Assembly: GCA_016929775.1 (NCBI GenBank)
Contig: JAFGIE010000173.1
Span: 1 to 33,682 of the forward strand
Direction of reading: 5' to 3'
Source: Anaerolineae bacterium
GTDB lineage: Bacteria > Chloroflexota > Anaerolineae > JAFGEY01
Length of the DNA stretch: 33,682 bases
Part shown: positions 7,502 through 18,100 of the stretch, in pieces
Numbering within the stretch: position 1 is the stretch's first letter
How the letters are laid out: each line of letters begins with the position of its first letter
Notes under the pieces: generated by a model
Databases searched by the model: none
The model's input: the letters and a program-made list of their open reading frames with translations, nothing else
What the model was told of the DNA's origin: nothing
Translations under genes and position numbers: made by a program

Positions 7502-8221
7502 GTGAGCGACGAACAGGAACGCCCCCAAGACCTGTCAGGTCTGGCAGACCTGACAGGTCTACAACATCGTTTCGCCGTCCTGTGGGACATGGACGGCGTG
7601 CTCGTCGACTCGGGAGACCTCCACCGCCGCGCCTGGCGCCTCTTTCTGGCGCGGCACGGGCACCCGGCGAGCGACGCCCTCTTCCACCAGGGCTTTGGGC
7701 GCCCCAACGAGGAGGTCCTGCCGGTCTACTGGCCCGACCTCAGCGCCGCGCAGGTCGCGCGCCTCTCGGCTGAAAAGGAGGCGTGCTACCGCGAGCTGGT
7801 GCGCGCCGAGGGCATCGCCCCCATCCCCGGCGCGATCGACTGGGTGGCGCGCTTTCACACAGCGGGCGTGCGGCAGGCGATGGCGACCTCGGGCTGCCGC
7901 GAGAACGCCGCCCTGATCGTCGAGACGCTCGGGATCGGCCCCGCCCTGGATGCGGTCGTCGCCGCCGGGGACGTGGCGCGCGGCAAGCCGGCGCCCGACG
8001 TCTTTCTACACGCTGCGGCGTGCCTCGGCGTCCCCCCGGCGCGCTGCCTCGTGATCGAGGACTCGGTGTATGGCGTGCGCGCCGCGCGCGCGGGCGGCAT
8101 GCGCTGCTTGGCGCTCGAGACCACCCACCCCGCGCGCGAGCTGGGCCAAGCCGACCTCGTCCTGCCCGACATGCGCGCCTTTTCCTGGGCGGCGTGGCGC
8201 GCGCTCTTGCCGTCTGCTTGA
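7502..8221 (+). CDS. HAD-superfamily phosphatase/phosphomutase, beta-phosphoglucomutase subfamily
   Basis: This protein has 239 residues from GTG 7502. HAD motif I is DMDGVLVDS with nucleophile and acid D29/D31. A Thr-Ser-Gly motif II (MATSGCRENAA), the lysine of GKPAPD, and the acidic motif VIEDSVYG follow in order, with a helical cap between motifs I and II. Members hydrolyse small phosphorylated sugars or interconvert sugar phosphates; the substrate cannot be read here. GTG is preferred because it follows the predicted promoter and an AGAGGA ribosome site. The longer frame from 7340 would translate a repeat element and is not believable. Residues 10-20 (DLSGLADLTGL), before the catalytic domain, are encoded by a perfect palindromic repeat, so the native start may once have been further in. 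Confidence 0.88.
   Translation: MSDEQERPQDLSGLADLTGLQHRFAVLWDMDGVLVDSGDLHRRAWRLFLARHGHPASDALFHQGFGRPNEEVLPVYWPDLSAAQVARLSAEKEACYRELVRAEGIAPIPGAIDWVARFHTAGVRQAMATSGCRENAALIVETLGIGPALDAVVAAGDVARGKPAPDVFLHAAACLGVPPARCLVIEDSVYGVRAARAGGMRCLALETTHPARELGQADLVLPDMRAFSWAAWRALLPSA
7528..7560. repeat. perfect 33-bp palindromic repeat inside the HAD coding sequence
   Basis: The arms AGACCTGTCAGGTCT (7528-7542) and AGACCTGACAGGTCT (7546-7560) are exact reverse complements, separated by GGC. Each arm is itself nearly palindromic. The element reads through in frame as DLSGLADLTGL. A degenerate relative lies at 7267-7297. It forms a very stable hairpin just downstream of the start codon. Confidence 0.9.
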
Positions 8222-8246
8222 CAAGGCGCGCGTGTTGTGTGAAAAT
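8218..8246 (+). promoter_or_regulatory. promoter of the tandem ACT gene
   Basis: TTGACA (8218-8223) overlaps the stop codon of the HAD gene and is followed after 17 bp by GAAAAT (8241-8246). The expected start is near 8253, leaving a leader of about 70 nt. The -35 box is perfect and the -10 box matches four of six positions. Confidence 0.55.
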
Positions 8247-8324
8247 AGGGCTGTCGTTGCCCATCCGCGCAGCCGAACCCGGCTCCGGGCCGAACGCGCA
8301 TAGCAAGCCAAAGGAGAGTCGAGA

Positions 8325-8798
8325 ATGGCCAAGATCAAGATCGGCGGCATCATGCAGACCACGGGCCTGGCCAAAGTGGGCGTCATGTCCATTCCCGATC
8401 GGCCGGGGACGGCGGGGCACATCATGGACGTGCTGGGCGCGCGCCAGATCAACGTCCAGTTCATCGTCCAGTGCATCGACATCCACAACAACGACCACGT
8501 CGTCTTTTGCATCTCCGAGGCGGACTTGGCGCGCGCCGCGGACTTGCTCGAGACGGTGCGCGCCGAGCTGGGCGCCGAGCAGGTCATCCAGCGCCGCAAT
8601 GTCGCCGTCATGTCGATCTTTGGGCCCGACTTTCGCGAGCGCCCCGGCATCGCCGGCACCATGTTCTCCGCCCTGGGCGCGCGGGACATCAACATCCTGG
8701 CGATCAGCACCTCGATCTCGACCCTATCGTGCGTGATCGACGCCGATCGCCTCGCCGACGCCGTGGCAGCCATGCGCGACACGTTCGACATGCCCTAG
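8325..8798 (+). CDS. stand-alone tandem ACT-domain protein (aspartokinase regulatory-domain-like)
   Basis: The 157 residues form two ACT modules. The first runs about 16-80 (VGVMSIPDRPGTAGHIMDVL, INVQFIVQ) and the second about 92-155 (VAVMSIFGPDFRERPGIAGTMF, INILAISTS, SCVID). The RPG and INILAISTS segments closely match the C-terminal lysine/threonine-sensing region of aspartate kinase, but no kinase domain is present. Such pairs bind amino acids and act as sensors or as regulatory subunits of another enzyme. The ligand and partner are unknown. A strong ribosome site AAGGAGAG (8310-8317) precedes ATG 8325. apt follows after 39 bp, so the two genes are probably co-transcribed, although a functional link between them is not obvious. 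Confidence 0.85.
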   Translation: MAKIKIGGIMQTTGLAKVGVMSIPDRPGTAGHIMDVLGARQINVQFIVQCIDIHNNDHVVFCISEADLARAADLLETVRAELGAEQVIQRRNVAVMSIFGPDFRERPGIAGTMFSALGARDINILAISTSISTLSCVIDADRLADAVAAMRDTFDMP

Positions 8799-8837
8799 CG
8801 CCCGGCGATCGCCATACAGCACGCAAAGGAGCACCGC

Positions 8838-9356
8838 ATGGATCTAGCCCGCTACATCCGCAACATTCCCGACTTTCCGGTCGAGGGCATCCAGTTCAAG
8901 GACGTCACCACGCTGCTCAAGCGCCCGGTGCCCTTTGCTGCATCCGTGGAGGCCCTGCTCGATCACTACAACGATCAAGACATCGACCTCGTCGTCGGCA
9001 TCGAGGCGCGCGGGTTCATCTGGGGCGCCGTGGTCGCCTACGAGCTGGGCGTGGGGTTCGTGCCCGTGCGCAAGCCCGGCAAGCTCCCCGCCGACAAGCT
9101 GCGCGCCGAGTACACGCTCGAGTACGGCACCAACGCCGTCGAGATGCACGCAGATGCGATCGAACCGGGGCAAAAAGTGCTGGTCCTCGACGACCTGCTC
9201 GCCACTGGCGGCACAGCCAAAGCGACGTGCGAGCTGGTCGAACAGGCGGGCGGCGAGGTGATCGGGGTCGCGTTCCTGATCGAGCTGACCGCGCTCCGTG
9301 GAAGGGACAAGCTGTCGCGCTACCGCGTTACGTCGCTGATCCAGATGGACGAATAG
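8838..9356 (+). CDS. apt: adenine phosphoribosyltransferase
   Basis: The 172 residues match the whole length of Apt, which converts adenine and PRPP to AMP and pyrophosphate in purine salvage in the cytosol. The N-terminus IRNIPDFPVEGIQFKDVTTLL is diagnostic. The GIEARGFIWGAVVAYELGVG stretch holds the adenine-site region, and VLVLDDLLATGGTA (about residues 114-127) is the PRPP-binding loop. AAAGGAG at 8825-8831 lies seven bases before the ATG. The gene lies 39 bp after the ACT gene. No terminator is evident in the 99 bp before the next gene. Confidence 0.97.
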   Translation: MDLARYIRNIPDFPVEGIQFKDVTTLLKRPVPFAASVEALLDHYNDQDIDLVVGIEARGFIWGAVVAYELGVGFVPVRKPGKLPADKLRAEYTLEYGTNAVEMHADAIEPGQKVLVLDDLLATGGTAKATCELVEQAGGEVIGVAFLIELTALRGRDKLSRYRVTSLIQMDE

Positions 9357-9418
9357 ATCGCCGCCGAACCACCGGCCAATCGACGCCTTGTCGCTATCCA
9401 ACTGTGCGCGGTTGGAGT

Positions 9419-9424
9419 TACAAT
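9419..9424 (+). promoter_or_regulatory. possible -10 box before the PBP1C-like gene
   Basis: TACAAT lies about 30 bp before the GTG start, but no convincing -35 box is found at 16-18 bp. A 5-bp inverted repeat CCAAC/GTTGG (9398-9402 and 9411-9415) sits where the -35 would be, so an activator-dependent promoter is possible. The gene could also be read through from apt. Confidence 0.3.
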
Positions 9425-9455
9425 AGAGGGTGTATCACAGCACGCGGAGAGTGAC

Positions 9456-12035
9456 GTGTCACGGCGACGATGGTGGTTCACGCTTTCGGCAGTGGGCGCG
9501 TGCCTGCTCGCGGCAGGCGGCGCGGCGATCTATGCGTGGCTCAACGTCGACCTGCCCGCCCCCGGCGAGCTGCCGCGCCGCACCGCAGCCCCGTCGAGCG
9601 CGATCCTCGACCGGCACGGGCAGCTGCTCTACGAGGTGATCGACCCCCATCTCGGCAAGCACTCCCCGCTGCCCCTGGAGCGGATCCCGTTGGCCCTGCG
9701 CCAGGCGACGATCGCCACCGAAGACGCGCGGTTCTACACCAACCCCGGCGTCGAGCTGCGCGGCATCGTGCGCTCGCTCTGGATCAACCTGCGCGGCGGC
9801 GACGTGTTGGCGGGCGGGAGCACGATCACCCAGCAGGTGGCGCGCAACGTGCTCCTTTCCCCCCAAGAGCGCGCTACGCGCACCCTGACGCGCAAACTGC
9901 GCGAGTCGATCCTCGCCTACCGCCTGACGCGCACCTACACCAAGGACCAGATCCTGGCGACCTATCTCAACGAGGTCTACTATGGCAACATGGCGTATGG
10001 CGTCGAGGCGGCGGCGCAGGCCTACTATGACAAGTCGGTGGACGAGCTCGACTTGGCCGAATGCGCCATGCTCGCCGGCTTGCCCCAGGCGCCCGCGCTT
10101 TACAACCCGCTGGTCGACCTGGAGGCAGCCCAGCGCCGGCAGCGCACCGTGCTCGACCTGATGGTCAAAGAGGGTTATATCTCGGCCCAAGAGGCCGACA
10201 TGGCTGCCGCCGAGCGCCTCCAGTTCGCGGCGGCGCCCTTTGCGATCCGCGCCCCGCACTTTGTGACCTATGTCTGGGCCCTGCTCGAGCGCGAAATGGG
10301 CGTCGAGGCCCTCGCACGGGGTGGGTGGACGGTGCACACCACGCTCGACGTCGACCTCCAGGAGCGGGCGCAGGCGATCGTCCAGCGCCACCTGCGCGCC
10401 CTGGGGGCCGACCGCGCCGTGGACCGCAACGTCAACAACGCCGCGCTCCTGGCGCTCGACCCGCAGACGGGCGACATTCTGGCGATGGTCGGCAGCGCCG
10501 ACTATTTCGAGGGCGCGATCAGCGGCGCCGTCAACACCACCCTCTCCCTGCGCCAGCCCGGCTCGGCGATCAAGCCGGTCACCTATGCCGCGGCGTTCGA
10601 TCCGGCGTGGCTCGATCAGCCCGCACGCGCCACCCGCTGGGGCACGCTCCCCTTTACCGCGGCGACCGTGGTCGTCGACGTGCGCACGGCGTTCGTCACC
10701 CGCGAGGGGATCGGCTATGTCCCGCTCAACTATGACCTGCGCTGGCACGGGCCCGTCCTGCTGCGCGAGGCGCTCGCCTCGTCCTACAACCTGCCTGCGG
10801 TCAAGGTCCTCGACGCGATCGGCGTCGAGACCATGATCGCCCAGGCCCAAGCGATGGGGATCACGACCTTTGACGCCGCGAGCGAGCGCTTTGGGCGCGC
10901 CCTGACCCTGGGCGGGGGCGAGGTGTCGATGATCGAGCTCGCCGCCGCGTACGGCGTCTTTGCCACGGGCGGCGACCTGGTCACGCCGCGCGCCCTCCTC
11001 GACGTGGTCGACGCCGAGGGCCACACCGCGTACGCGCCGCCCGTCGAGCGCCGCGCGGGCGTGCTCGACCCGCGCGTCGCCTACCTGATCACCGACATCC
11101 TCTCCGACCCGTACGCGCGCCTGCCCGCCTTTGGCGAAGGCAGCGCCCTCGACATCGGGCGTCCCGCGGCAGCCAAGACCGGCACCACCACCGACTGGCG
11201 CGACAACTGGACGGTCGGCTATACGCCCGACCTGCTCGCCGCCGTCTGGGCGGGCAACGCCGACAACGCCCCCATGGTCCACGTCTCTGGGATCACGGGC
11301 GCGGGGCCGATCTGGCACGACCTGATGACCTGGGCGCTCAAGGATCGCCCGGCGCGCGCCTTCCGCCGCCCGGATGGACTGGTCGAGGTCGAGGTCTGCG
11401 CCCTGTCGGGACAGCTGCCCACCCCTGCCTGCACGCACCGCCAGCGCGAGCTGTTCATCGAGGGCACGGCGCCTACCGAGCGCTGTGACCTGCACGAGCT
11501 GATCCCGATCGACGTGGCGACCGGGCTGCGCGCCACGGCGTCGACGCCCGCCGACCGGGTGCGCGAGCGGATCTATGTCGCCTATCCGCCCGAGGCGCAG
11601 GCGTGGGCGATCGGGCAGGGGATCCCGGCGCCCCCGCCGGCGGCAGTCGGGGGCCCGTCGGGCGCCAGTCCAGCGGGCGACGGCGCGCCAGATGGGGAGG
11701 ATGGCTCGCATGGGCCCTGGTCCCCCGGCGAGCAGGCGGGCGCCGGGACGCCGATCGAGATCGTCAGCCCCTTCCAGATGGACCGCTACCGCATGTCGCG
11801 GGCGCTGCCCGCCGAGGACCAGCGGCTCATGATCGAGGCGCGCCCGGGCGGGTCGGTGCGCTTTGCGTCCGTCACCCTATTCGTCGACGGCGAACCGCTG
11901 GCGACGCTCTCCCAGGCGCCCTACCGCCTGTGGTGGCAGCTCCGCCCCGGCACGCACGCGATCCACGCCGTGGGCGAGACGGCGGAGGGGCGCGCGTACG
12001 CCAGCCCGCCCGTGACCCTGGTCGTAGAAGAGTGA
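9456..12035 (+). CDS. pbpC: class A penicillin-binding protein, PBP1C-like (glycosyltransferase 51 plus transpeptidase)
   Basis: This 859-residue envelope enzyme polymerises and cross-links peptidoglycan. An N-terminal membrane anchor spans residues 6-28. The glycosyltransferase domain has catalytic E89 in ATEDARFYTNPG and GGSTITQQVARN at 120-131. The usual His of EDxxFxxHxG is Asn here. The transpeptidase domain has the SxxK nucleophile motif S370-K373 (QPGSAIKP), S443-Y-N445, and KTGT at 574-577. After residue 650 come EVCALSGQLPTPAC and a terminal beta-sandwich region (about 770-855), the PBP1C C-terminal arrangement. A Pro/Gly/Ser-rich linker lies at about 705-760. GTG 9456 is chosen because GGAGAG (9445-9450) precedes it. 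The alpha-2-macroglobulin gene follows after 82 bp, as in the pbpC-yfhM pair of E. coli, suggesting joint envelope repair and protection. Confidence 0.93.
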   Translation: MSRRRWWFTLSAVGACLLAAGGAAIYAWLNVDLPAPGELPRRTAAPSSAILDRHGQLLYEVIDPHLGKHSPLPLERIPLALRQATIATEDARFYTNPGVELRGIVRSLWINLRGGDVLAGGSTITQQVARNVLLSPQERATRTLTRKLRESILAYRLTRTYTKDQILATYLNEVYYGNMAYGVEAAAQAYYDKSVDELDLAECAMLAGLPQAPALYNPLVDLEAAQRRQRTVLDLMVKEGYISAQEADMAAAERLQFAAAPFAIRAPHFVTYVWALLEREMGVEALARGGWTVHTTLDVDLQERAQAIVQRHLRALGADRAVDRNVNNAALLALDPQTGDILAMVGSADYFEGAISGAVNTTLSLRQPGSAIKPVTYAAAFDPAWLDQPARATRWGTLPFTAATVVVDVRTAFVTREGIGYVPLNYDLRWHGPVLLREALASSYNLPAVKVLDAIGVETMIAQAQAMGITTFDAASERFGRALTLGGGEVSMIELAAAYGVFATGGDLVTPRALLDVVDAEGHTAYAPPVERRAGVLDPRVAYLITDILSDPYARLPAFGEGSALDIGRPAAAKTGTTTDWRDNWTVGYTPDLLAAVWAGNADNAPMVHVSGITGAGPIWHDLMTWALKDRPARAFRRPDGLVEVEVCALSGQLPTPACTHRQRELFIEGTAPTERCDLHELIPIDVATGLRATASTPADRVRERIYVAYPPEAQAWAIGQGIPAPPPAAVGGPSGASPAGDGAPDGEDGSHGPWSPGEQAGAGTPIEIVSPFQMDRYRMSRALPAEDQRLMIEARPGGSVRFASVTLFVDGEPLATLSQAPYRLWWQLRPGTHAIHAVGETAEGRAYASPPVTLVVEE

Positions 12036-12117
12036 GGCGCGCCAGAGCCGCGCCAGACGTACACATCACGAGATGACAGCGTCCCCACGAAAGCGTGCGG
12101 GACCGAGGGAGTGCACA

Positions 12118-15100
12118 ATGAACCGAAAACGGACCCGCGTCTTGCTCGCGCTGCTGATCGTCGCCGCCACGCTGGCTTGCGCGCTGCCCCGGCGCGCGAC
12201 GCCGACCCCGACCCCGACGGCGCCCGTCGCCGCCGCGGCGACCGAGACGGCGCGCCCGACCTCCACCGTCACGCCAACCGCCGGGCCCACGGCAACGCCG
12301 ACGCCTTCCCCGACCCCCCTGCCGCCCACCGCGCCGCTGCTCCTCTTTCGCGAGCCGGAGCGCGGGCAGGAGCTGCAGCTCGACTCGCCCCTGGTCCTGA
12401 CCTTCGACCAGGCGATGGATCGCGCCAGCGTCGAGCGCGCCTTTGCGATCGAGCCCCAGGTGACGGGCCAATTCCAGTGGCCCACCGACCGGATCGCCGT
12501 CTTTAGCCCGCGCGAGCAGTGGGCGCGCGAGGCGGTATACCGCGTGGCGATGGCGTCCACCGCGACCAGCCTCGACGGGATCCCGCTCCGCGAAGAAGTG
12601 AGCTTTCGCTTTACCACCACCGGCTACCTCGAGGTGACCGAGGTCCAGCCCGCCCCCGGCACGACCGAGGTCGACACGGACGGCGCCGTGACCGTCATGT
12701 TCAACCGCCCCGTCGTGCCGCTCACGGCGCTGGAGGGGATGGCGGAGCTCCCGGATCCCCTGGTCTTCGAGCCGCCCCTCGCCGGCGCGGGCGAGTGGCT
12801 CAACACCTCGATCTATGTCTACCATCCCGACGACGGGTTCGCGCCGTCCACCACCTACAACGTCACCGTGCCCGCCGGGCTGACCGATACGACAGGCGGC
12901 TTGCTCGCTGAGGACTATGCGTGGTCCTTTACCACCCTCCTGCCGCAGGTCGTGCGCACCCTGCCCAGCGACGGCTATCCCTACGTCGCCCCCACGCAGA
13001 CGATCAGCATCACCTTCAACCAGCCGATGGACGCCGCGATCGTCGAAGCGGGCTTTCGCCTCGTCGACGGGAACCGGCTCACGGTCTCTGGCGACACGTC
13101 CTGGTCCGACGACGGGCGCACGCTCACCTTTACCCCCGACGAGGAGCTGCCGCGCGACATGGCGTTCACGGCGCGCGTCGCGCGCATGGCGCCGCGGGGC
13201 GCCGCCGGGGAGGGCGCCGCGGAGCGCAGCTATACCTGGTCCTTCCGGACCGTCGATTGGCCTCGTGTGCTCAAGATCACGCCCTCCGACGGCGCCAGCG
13301 AGGTGCGCCCTCACCGCGGCGTGTACGTGCAGTTCAGCGCGCCGATGGACACCGCGACGCTGCCCGGCAACCTGACGATCAGCTACCATGACCCCAACAA
13401 GGACGAGCGCGGCACGCTGGACGTGACCGAGGTGTACAGCTACTGGTCCAAGTCCGATACCGAGCTGTACGTCGCCGCCAACCCGCGCCCCTCTTCGCTC
13501 TACACGATCACCGTGGAGACGCTGCTGCGCGACAAGACGGGCCTGCCGATCGGGCAGCGCGCGATCAGCCGCTTTGCCACGGCGCGCCTGAACCCGAGCT
13601 GCTACGTCGCCCTGCCGGGCAACGCCGGCACGTTCGACGCCTACGTCCCGGCGACGGTGCTGGTCGGCTATCGCAACATCTCGACCGTCTCTTTCCAGCT
13701 GTTCCGGATGGACGCCGAGACCTTTGTCGCGTGGCTGGACGACTGGTTTACGTGGGATGAGCGCAAGACCGGCGACTTGGAGCTGGTGAACGCGTGGTCG
13801 ATCGCCGTCGCGCCCCCGCTCAACGAGAGCGAGGTAAAGCGCCTGCGCGTGCTCGACGGTGCGGGCGGCTCGCCCGCCCCGGGGCTGTACTACCTGCAGG
13901 TCAGCTCGCCCGACGTGGACTATGACGGGACCAAGCCGGGCTACCTGCTCGCCGTCTCGCGCTCGAACGTGGTGATCAAGCGCACCGAGTCCTCAGCCCT
14001 GGTCTGGGTGACCGACCTGCACAGCGGACAGCCGGTCGCGGGCGCGCACGTCCGCCTGATCGACGGGGGCGGCAACGTGCTGGGCGAGGAACGCACGGAT
14101 GCGAATGGCGCCTTTACCGCCGGGTTTGACCGGCGCGACATGTGGACCAACGTCTACGCCCAGGTCGAGCGCGACGGCGAGCTGACGATCGCCGCGGGGC
14201 AGTGGAACGAGGGCATCTCGCCCTGGGAGTTCGGGCTCGACGTGCGCTATGACAGCGAACCGGCGACGATGCACTTTTACACCGATCGCCCCCTCTACCG
14301 TCCCGGGCAGACCGTCTACTACAAGGGCCTGATCCGGCTCGACGACGACGCCCAGTACGCGCTGCCCCCTGCCGGCGGAGAGGTCGACGTCACGATCGAG
14401 GACAGCCAGGGACGCGAGGTGTACCACGAGACGCTCCCCCTCTCCGACATGGGCAGCGTGTATGGCGAGCTCACGCTCGACGAAGAAGCGGCGCTCGGCT
14501 ACTATGGGATCCGGGCGACCTATCAGCGCCCGGCGTTCGAGCAAAGCACCACCTCCTACACCCAGTTCCGCGTCGCCGAATACCGCAAGCCCGAGTACCA
14601 GATCGAGGTCGAGACCGACCTCGACCAGTACATCCACGGCGACACGATCGACGTCACCGCCCTCGCCACGTACTACTTTGGCGGGGCGGTCGCCAACGCA
14701 GCGGCGCGCTGGGCTGTGCTCAGCCAGGACTATGCCTTCCAGTGGCAGGGCGCCGGGTGGTACTCGTGGCGCGAGTGGGAGTATAGTGGCTACCGCTACG
14801 ACGAGCCCGGCTTTTACGCCGGATATGGCAGGCTGATCGCCGAGGGCGCCGGCGAGACCGACGCCGAGGGACGGATCACGTTCTCGGTCCCTGCCGACAT
14901 CGCCGACCAGACGAACAGCCAGGTCTACACGATCGAGCTCACGGTCACCGACGTCAACGGTCAGGAGGTCAGCAACCGCGTCCAGGTGATCGTGCACAAG
15001 GGCGAGTTCTACATCGGCCTGTCGCCGCGCAGCTATGTCGCCCAGGCGGGCCAACCGACGGCGATCGACGTCAAGGTCGTCGACCTGGAGCAGGCGCCGG

Positions 15101-18100
15101 TCGCCGCGCAGGACGTCCAGGTCGTGTTCATGCAGCTCAACTGGTACAACGCGCAAAAGCTGGGCGTCGACGGGCGCTGGTACTGGGAGTGGGAGGTCGA
15201 AGAGACGCCGGTGTATACGACCTCGGTCACCACCGACGCCGAGGGCGCAGCCGTTGCCCAGTTCAGCCCGCCGGAGGGCGGGTCGTACAAGGCGCGCGCC
15301 ACGGCGACCGACAGCCGCGGGAACGAGATCCGCTCCGCGACCTACTTTTGGGTCAGCAGCAGCAAGTGGATCAGCTGGCGGCGCGAGAACAACGACCGGA
15401 TCGAGCTGATCGCCGACAAGCGCGAGTACGAGGTCGGCGAGACCGCCGAGATCCTGGTCCCCTCCCCCTTCCGCGGACCGGTCAAGGCCCTGCTCACGAT
15501 CGAGCGCGGCGAGATCATCGAATATCGCGTGATCGAGATCGAGACCAACAGCGACATCCTCCGCATCCCGATCCTCGAGTCGTACGTGCCCAACGTCTTT
15601 GTCTCGATCGTCTTGGTCAAGGGGGTCGACGAGAGCAACGAGCTGCCCTCCTTCAAGGTCGGGTATGTCGCCCTCCCCGTCTCGACCGAGACCAAGGCCC
15701 TCAACGTCCGCCTGACGCCGGATCGCGACGCCGCTGCGGGCGAGCACTACCAGCCCCGTGAGACGGTGCGCTATGCGGTCGAGGTCACCGATCACGCCGG
15801 GCAGGGGGTCGAGACCGAGCTCTCGCTCGACCTGGTCGACGCCGCCGTGCTCGCCCTGACCGGCGGCGATCGCGGCGCGGCGCTGCTCGACAGCTTTTAC
15901 TACCGGCGCGGCGTCGGGATCGCCACTGCGGCGTCGCTGGTGGTCTCTGCCGACCGGATCGCCGCCGAGCTGCCCGTGGACGAAGAGGGCAAGGGCGGCG
16001 GCGGAGGCGACCTCGTCGGCGAAGGCATGATCCGCACCGAGTTCCGCGACACCGCCTACTGGAGCCCTGCCATCCGCACCGACGCGCAGGGACGCGCCGA
16101 GGTGGAGGTCCTGCTGCCCGACAACCTCACCACCTGGCGCCTGCGCGGGCGCGGCATCACCGCCGACACGCTGGTCGGCGAGGGCACCGTGGACGTGCTC
16201 AGCACGCTCGACGTGCTGGTCCGCCCGGTCATCCCCCGCTTCTTTGTCGTCGGCGACCGTGCCACGCTGAGCGTGGTCACCCACAACAACACCGCCGACC
16301 CGCTGCCGGCGACGGTCGACCTGCGCGCGACGGGCCTCGACGTGTCGCCTGGCGCACAGTCGGCGACCATCCCGGCGCGCGGGGTCGTGGTCCTCGAGTG
16401 GCAGGTCGCGGTGCAAGCCGTCGACCAAGTCACGGTCCGCGCCAACGTCGAGGCGGGCGCGTACGACGACGCAGTCGAGCTGACCGTGCCCGTGTATACC
16501 TACTCTACGCCCGAGGTCGTCGCCACTGCGGGACAGCTCGAGAGCGCCGGGGAGCGGCTGGAAGCCGTGATCCTGCCGCAGCGCCTCGACCCGAGCCAGG
16601 GTGGGCTGACGATCCAGGTCGATCCCTCCCTCGCCGCCGGCATGCGCGATGGGCTCGACTACCTAGAGCACTATCCGTACGAGTGCATCGAGCAGACCGT
16701 CAGCCGCTGGCTGCCCAACGTGCTCACCTACCGGGCACTGGCAGACCTGGGCATCGAGAACGCCGCGCTGGAAGCCGAACTCACCGAGCAGGTCGGCGTG
16801 GGCCTGCAGCGCATCTACCGCGAGCAAAAGTACGATGGCGGTTGGGGCTGGTGGCGCTTTAGCAGCAGCAACCCCTACCTCTCCGCCTACGTTCTGTTCG
16901 GCCTGGTGAAAGCCCAGGACGCCGGCTTTACCGTGGACGATAGCGTGATCGACGACGCGATCGGCTATCTGCGCACCGCGCTGCGCAGCCCGGCGACGCT
17001 CGAGCACACCTACGAGTTCAACTGGCAGGCGTTCATGCTCTACGTCCTCGCCGAGGCGGACGCCGGCGACCTGTCGCGCGCGGTCCGCCTCTTCCAGGAC
17101 CGCGCCCGGCTGAGCGAATATGGCAAGGCCTACCTTGCCCTCGCCCTGAGCATCGCCGACAGCGACGGCGCATCGTCCGCGCGCGTCCAGACCCTGCTCA
17201 GCGACCTGAGCAGCGCCGCAATCCTGTCGGCAACCGGCGCCCACTGGGAGGAGGACAAGGTCGATCAGCGCTCCATGAACACGAACACGCGCTCCACTGC
17301 GATCGTCCTCGACGCCTTTGCCCGGCTCGATCCCGGCAACGCGATCGCAGCCAACGCCGTGCGCTGGCTCATGGCGGCGCGCAGCGCCGGGCACTGGGAG
17401 ACCACGCAGGAGACCGCCTGGTCGCTGATCGCCCTGACCGACTATATGGCGATGACCGGCGAACTGCAAGCCGACTATCGCTACCTGCTGGCGCTCAACG
17501 GGCAGATCCTGGAGGAGGGCGAGATCACGCCGCAGGACGTCGACCGCACCGTGCGCGTCGAGATCCCGATCGCCGATCTGCTCGCCCAAGAAGTCAACCG
17601 CGTGTGGGTCGTGCGCGAGGCGACCGCCCCCGACCAGGACGACGCCGGGCGGCTTTACTATGCCATGTACCTCGAGTACTACCTGCCCGTCGAGGACGTG
17701 GACGCCGAGAGCCGCGGGATCATCGTCGCCCGCCAGTACCTGCCCGTCGACTGCGACGAGGACGCATCGTGCGCGCCGCTCGACAGCGCGTCAATGGGCG
17801 ACGTGGTCCGGGTCAAGATCACGATCATCGCCCCGCACGACCTCAGCTACCTGGTCGTCGAAGACCCCCTTCCGGCGGGGTGCGAAGCCGTGGATCGCAG
17901 CCTCAAGACCACGAGCGTGGTCAGCGAGGACCCGACCCTGGCGCGCCAGGAGCAAGAGACTGGGTGGGGGTGGTACGAGTGGGGATGGTGGTGGTTCACC
18001 CACTCGGAGGTGCGCGACGAAAAGGTGGCGCTCTTTGCCGACTATTTGCCGCGCGGGACCTACGAGTACACCTACCTGATCCGCGCCTCCGTGCCCGGCG

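Noticed and set aside
9459..11711. 750-residue minus-strand open frame opposite the PBP1C-like gene
   Set aside because: Its His/Asp/Arg/Gly-rich composition is typical of the reverse of a high-GC gene, and no domain is recognisable.
13993..16428. 811-residue minus-strand open frame opposite the alpha-2-macroglobulin gene
   Set aside because: It is a shadow frame made of Asp/Leu/Val/Gly/Arg repeats without motifs; the plus strand carries the thioester protein.
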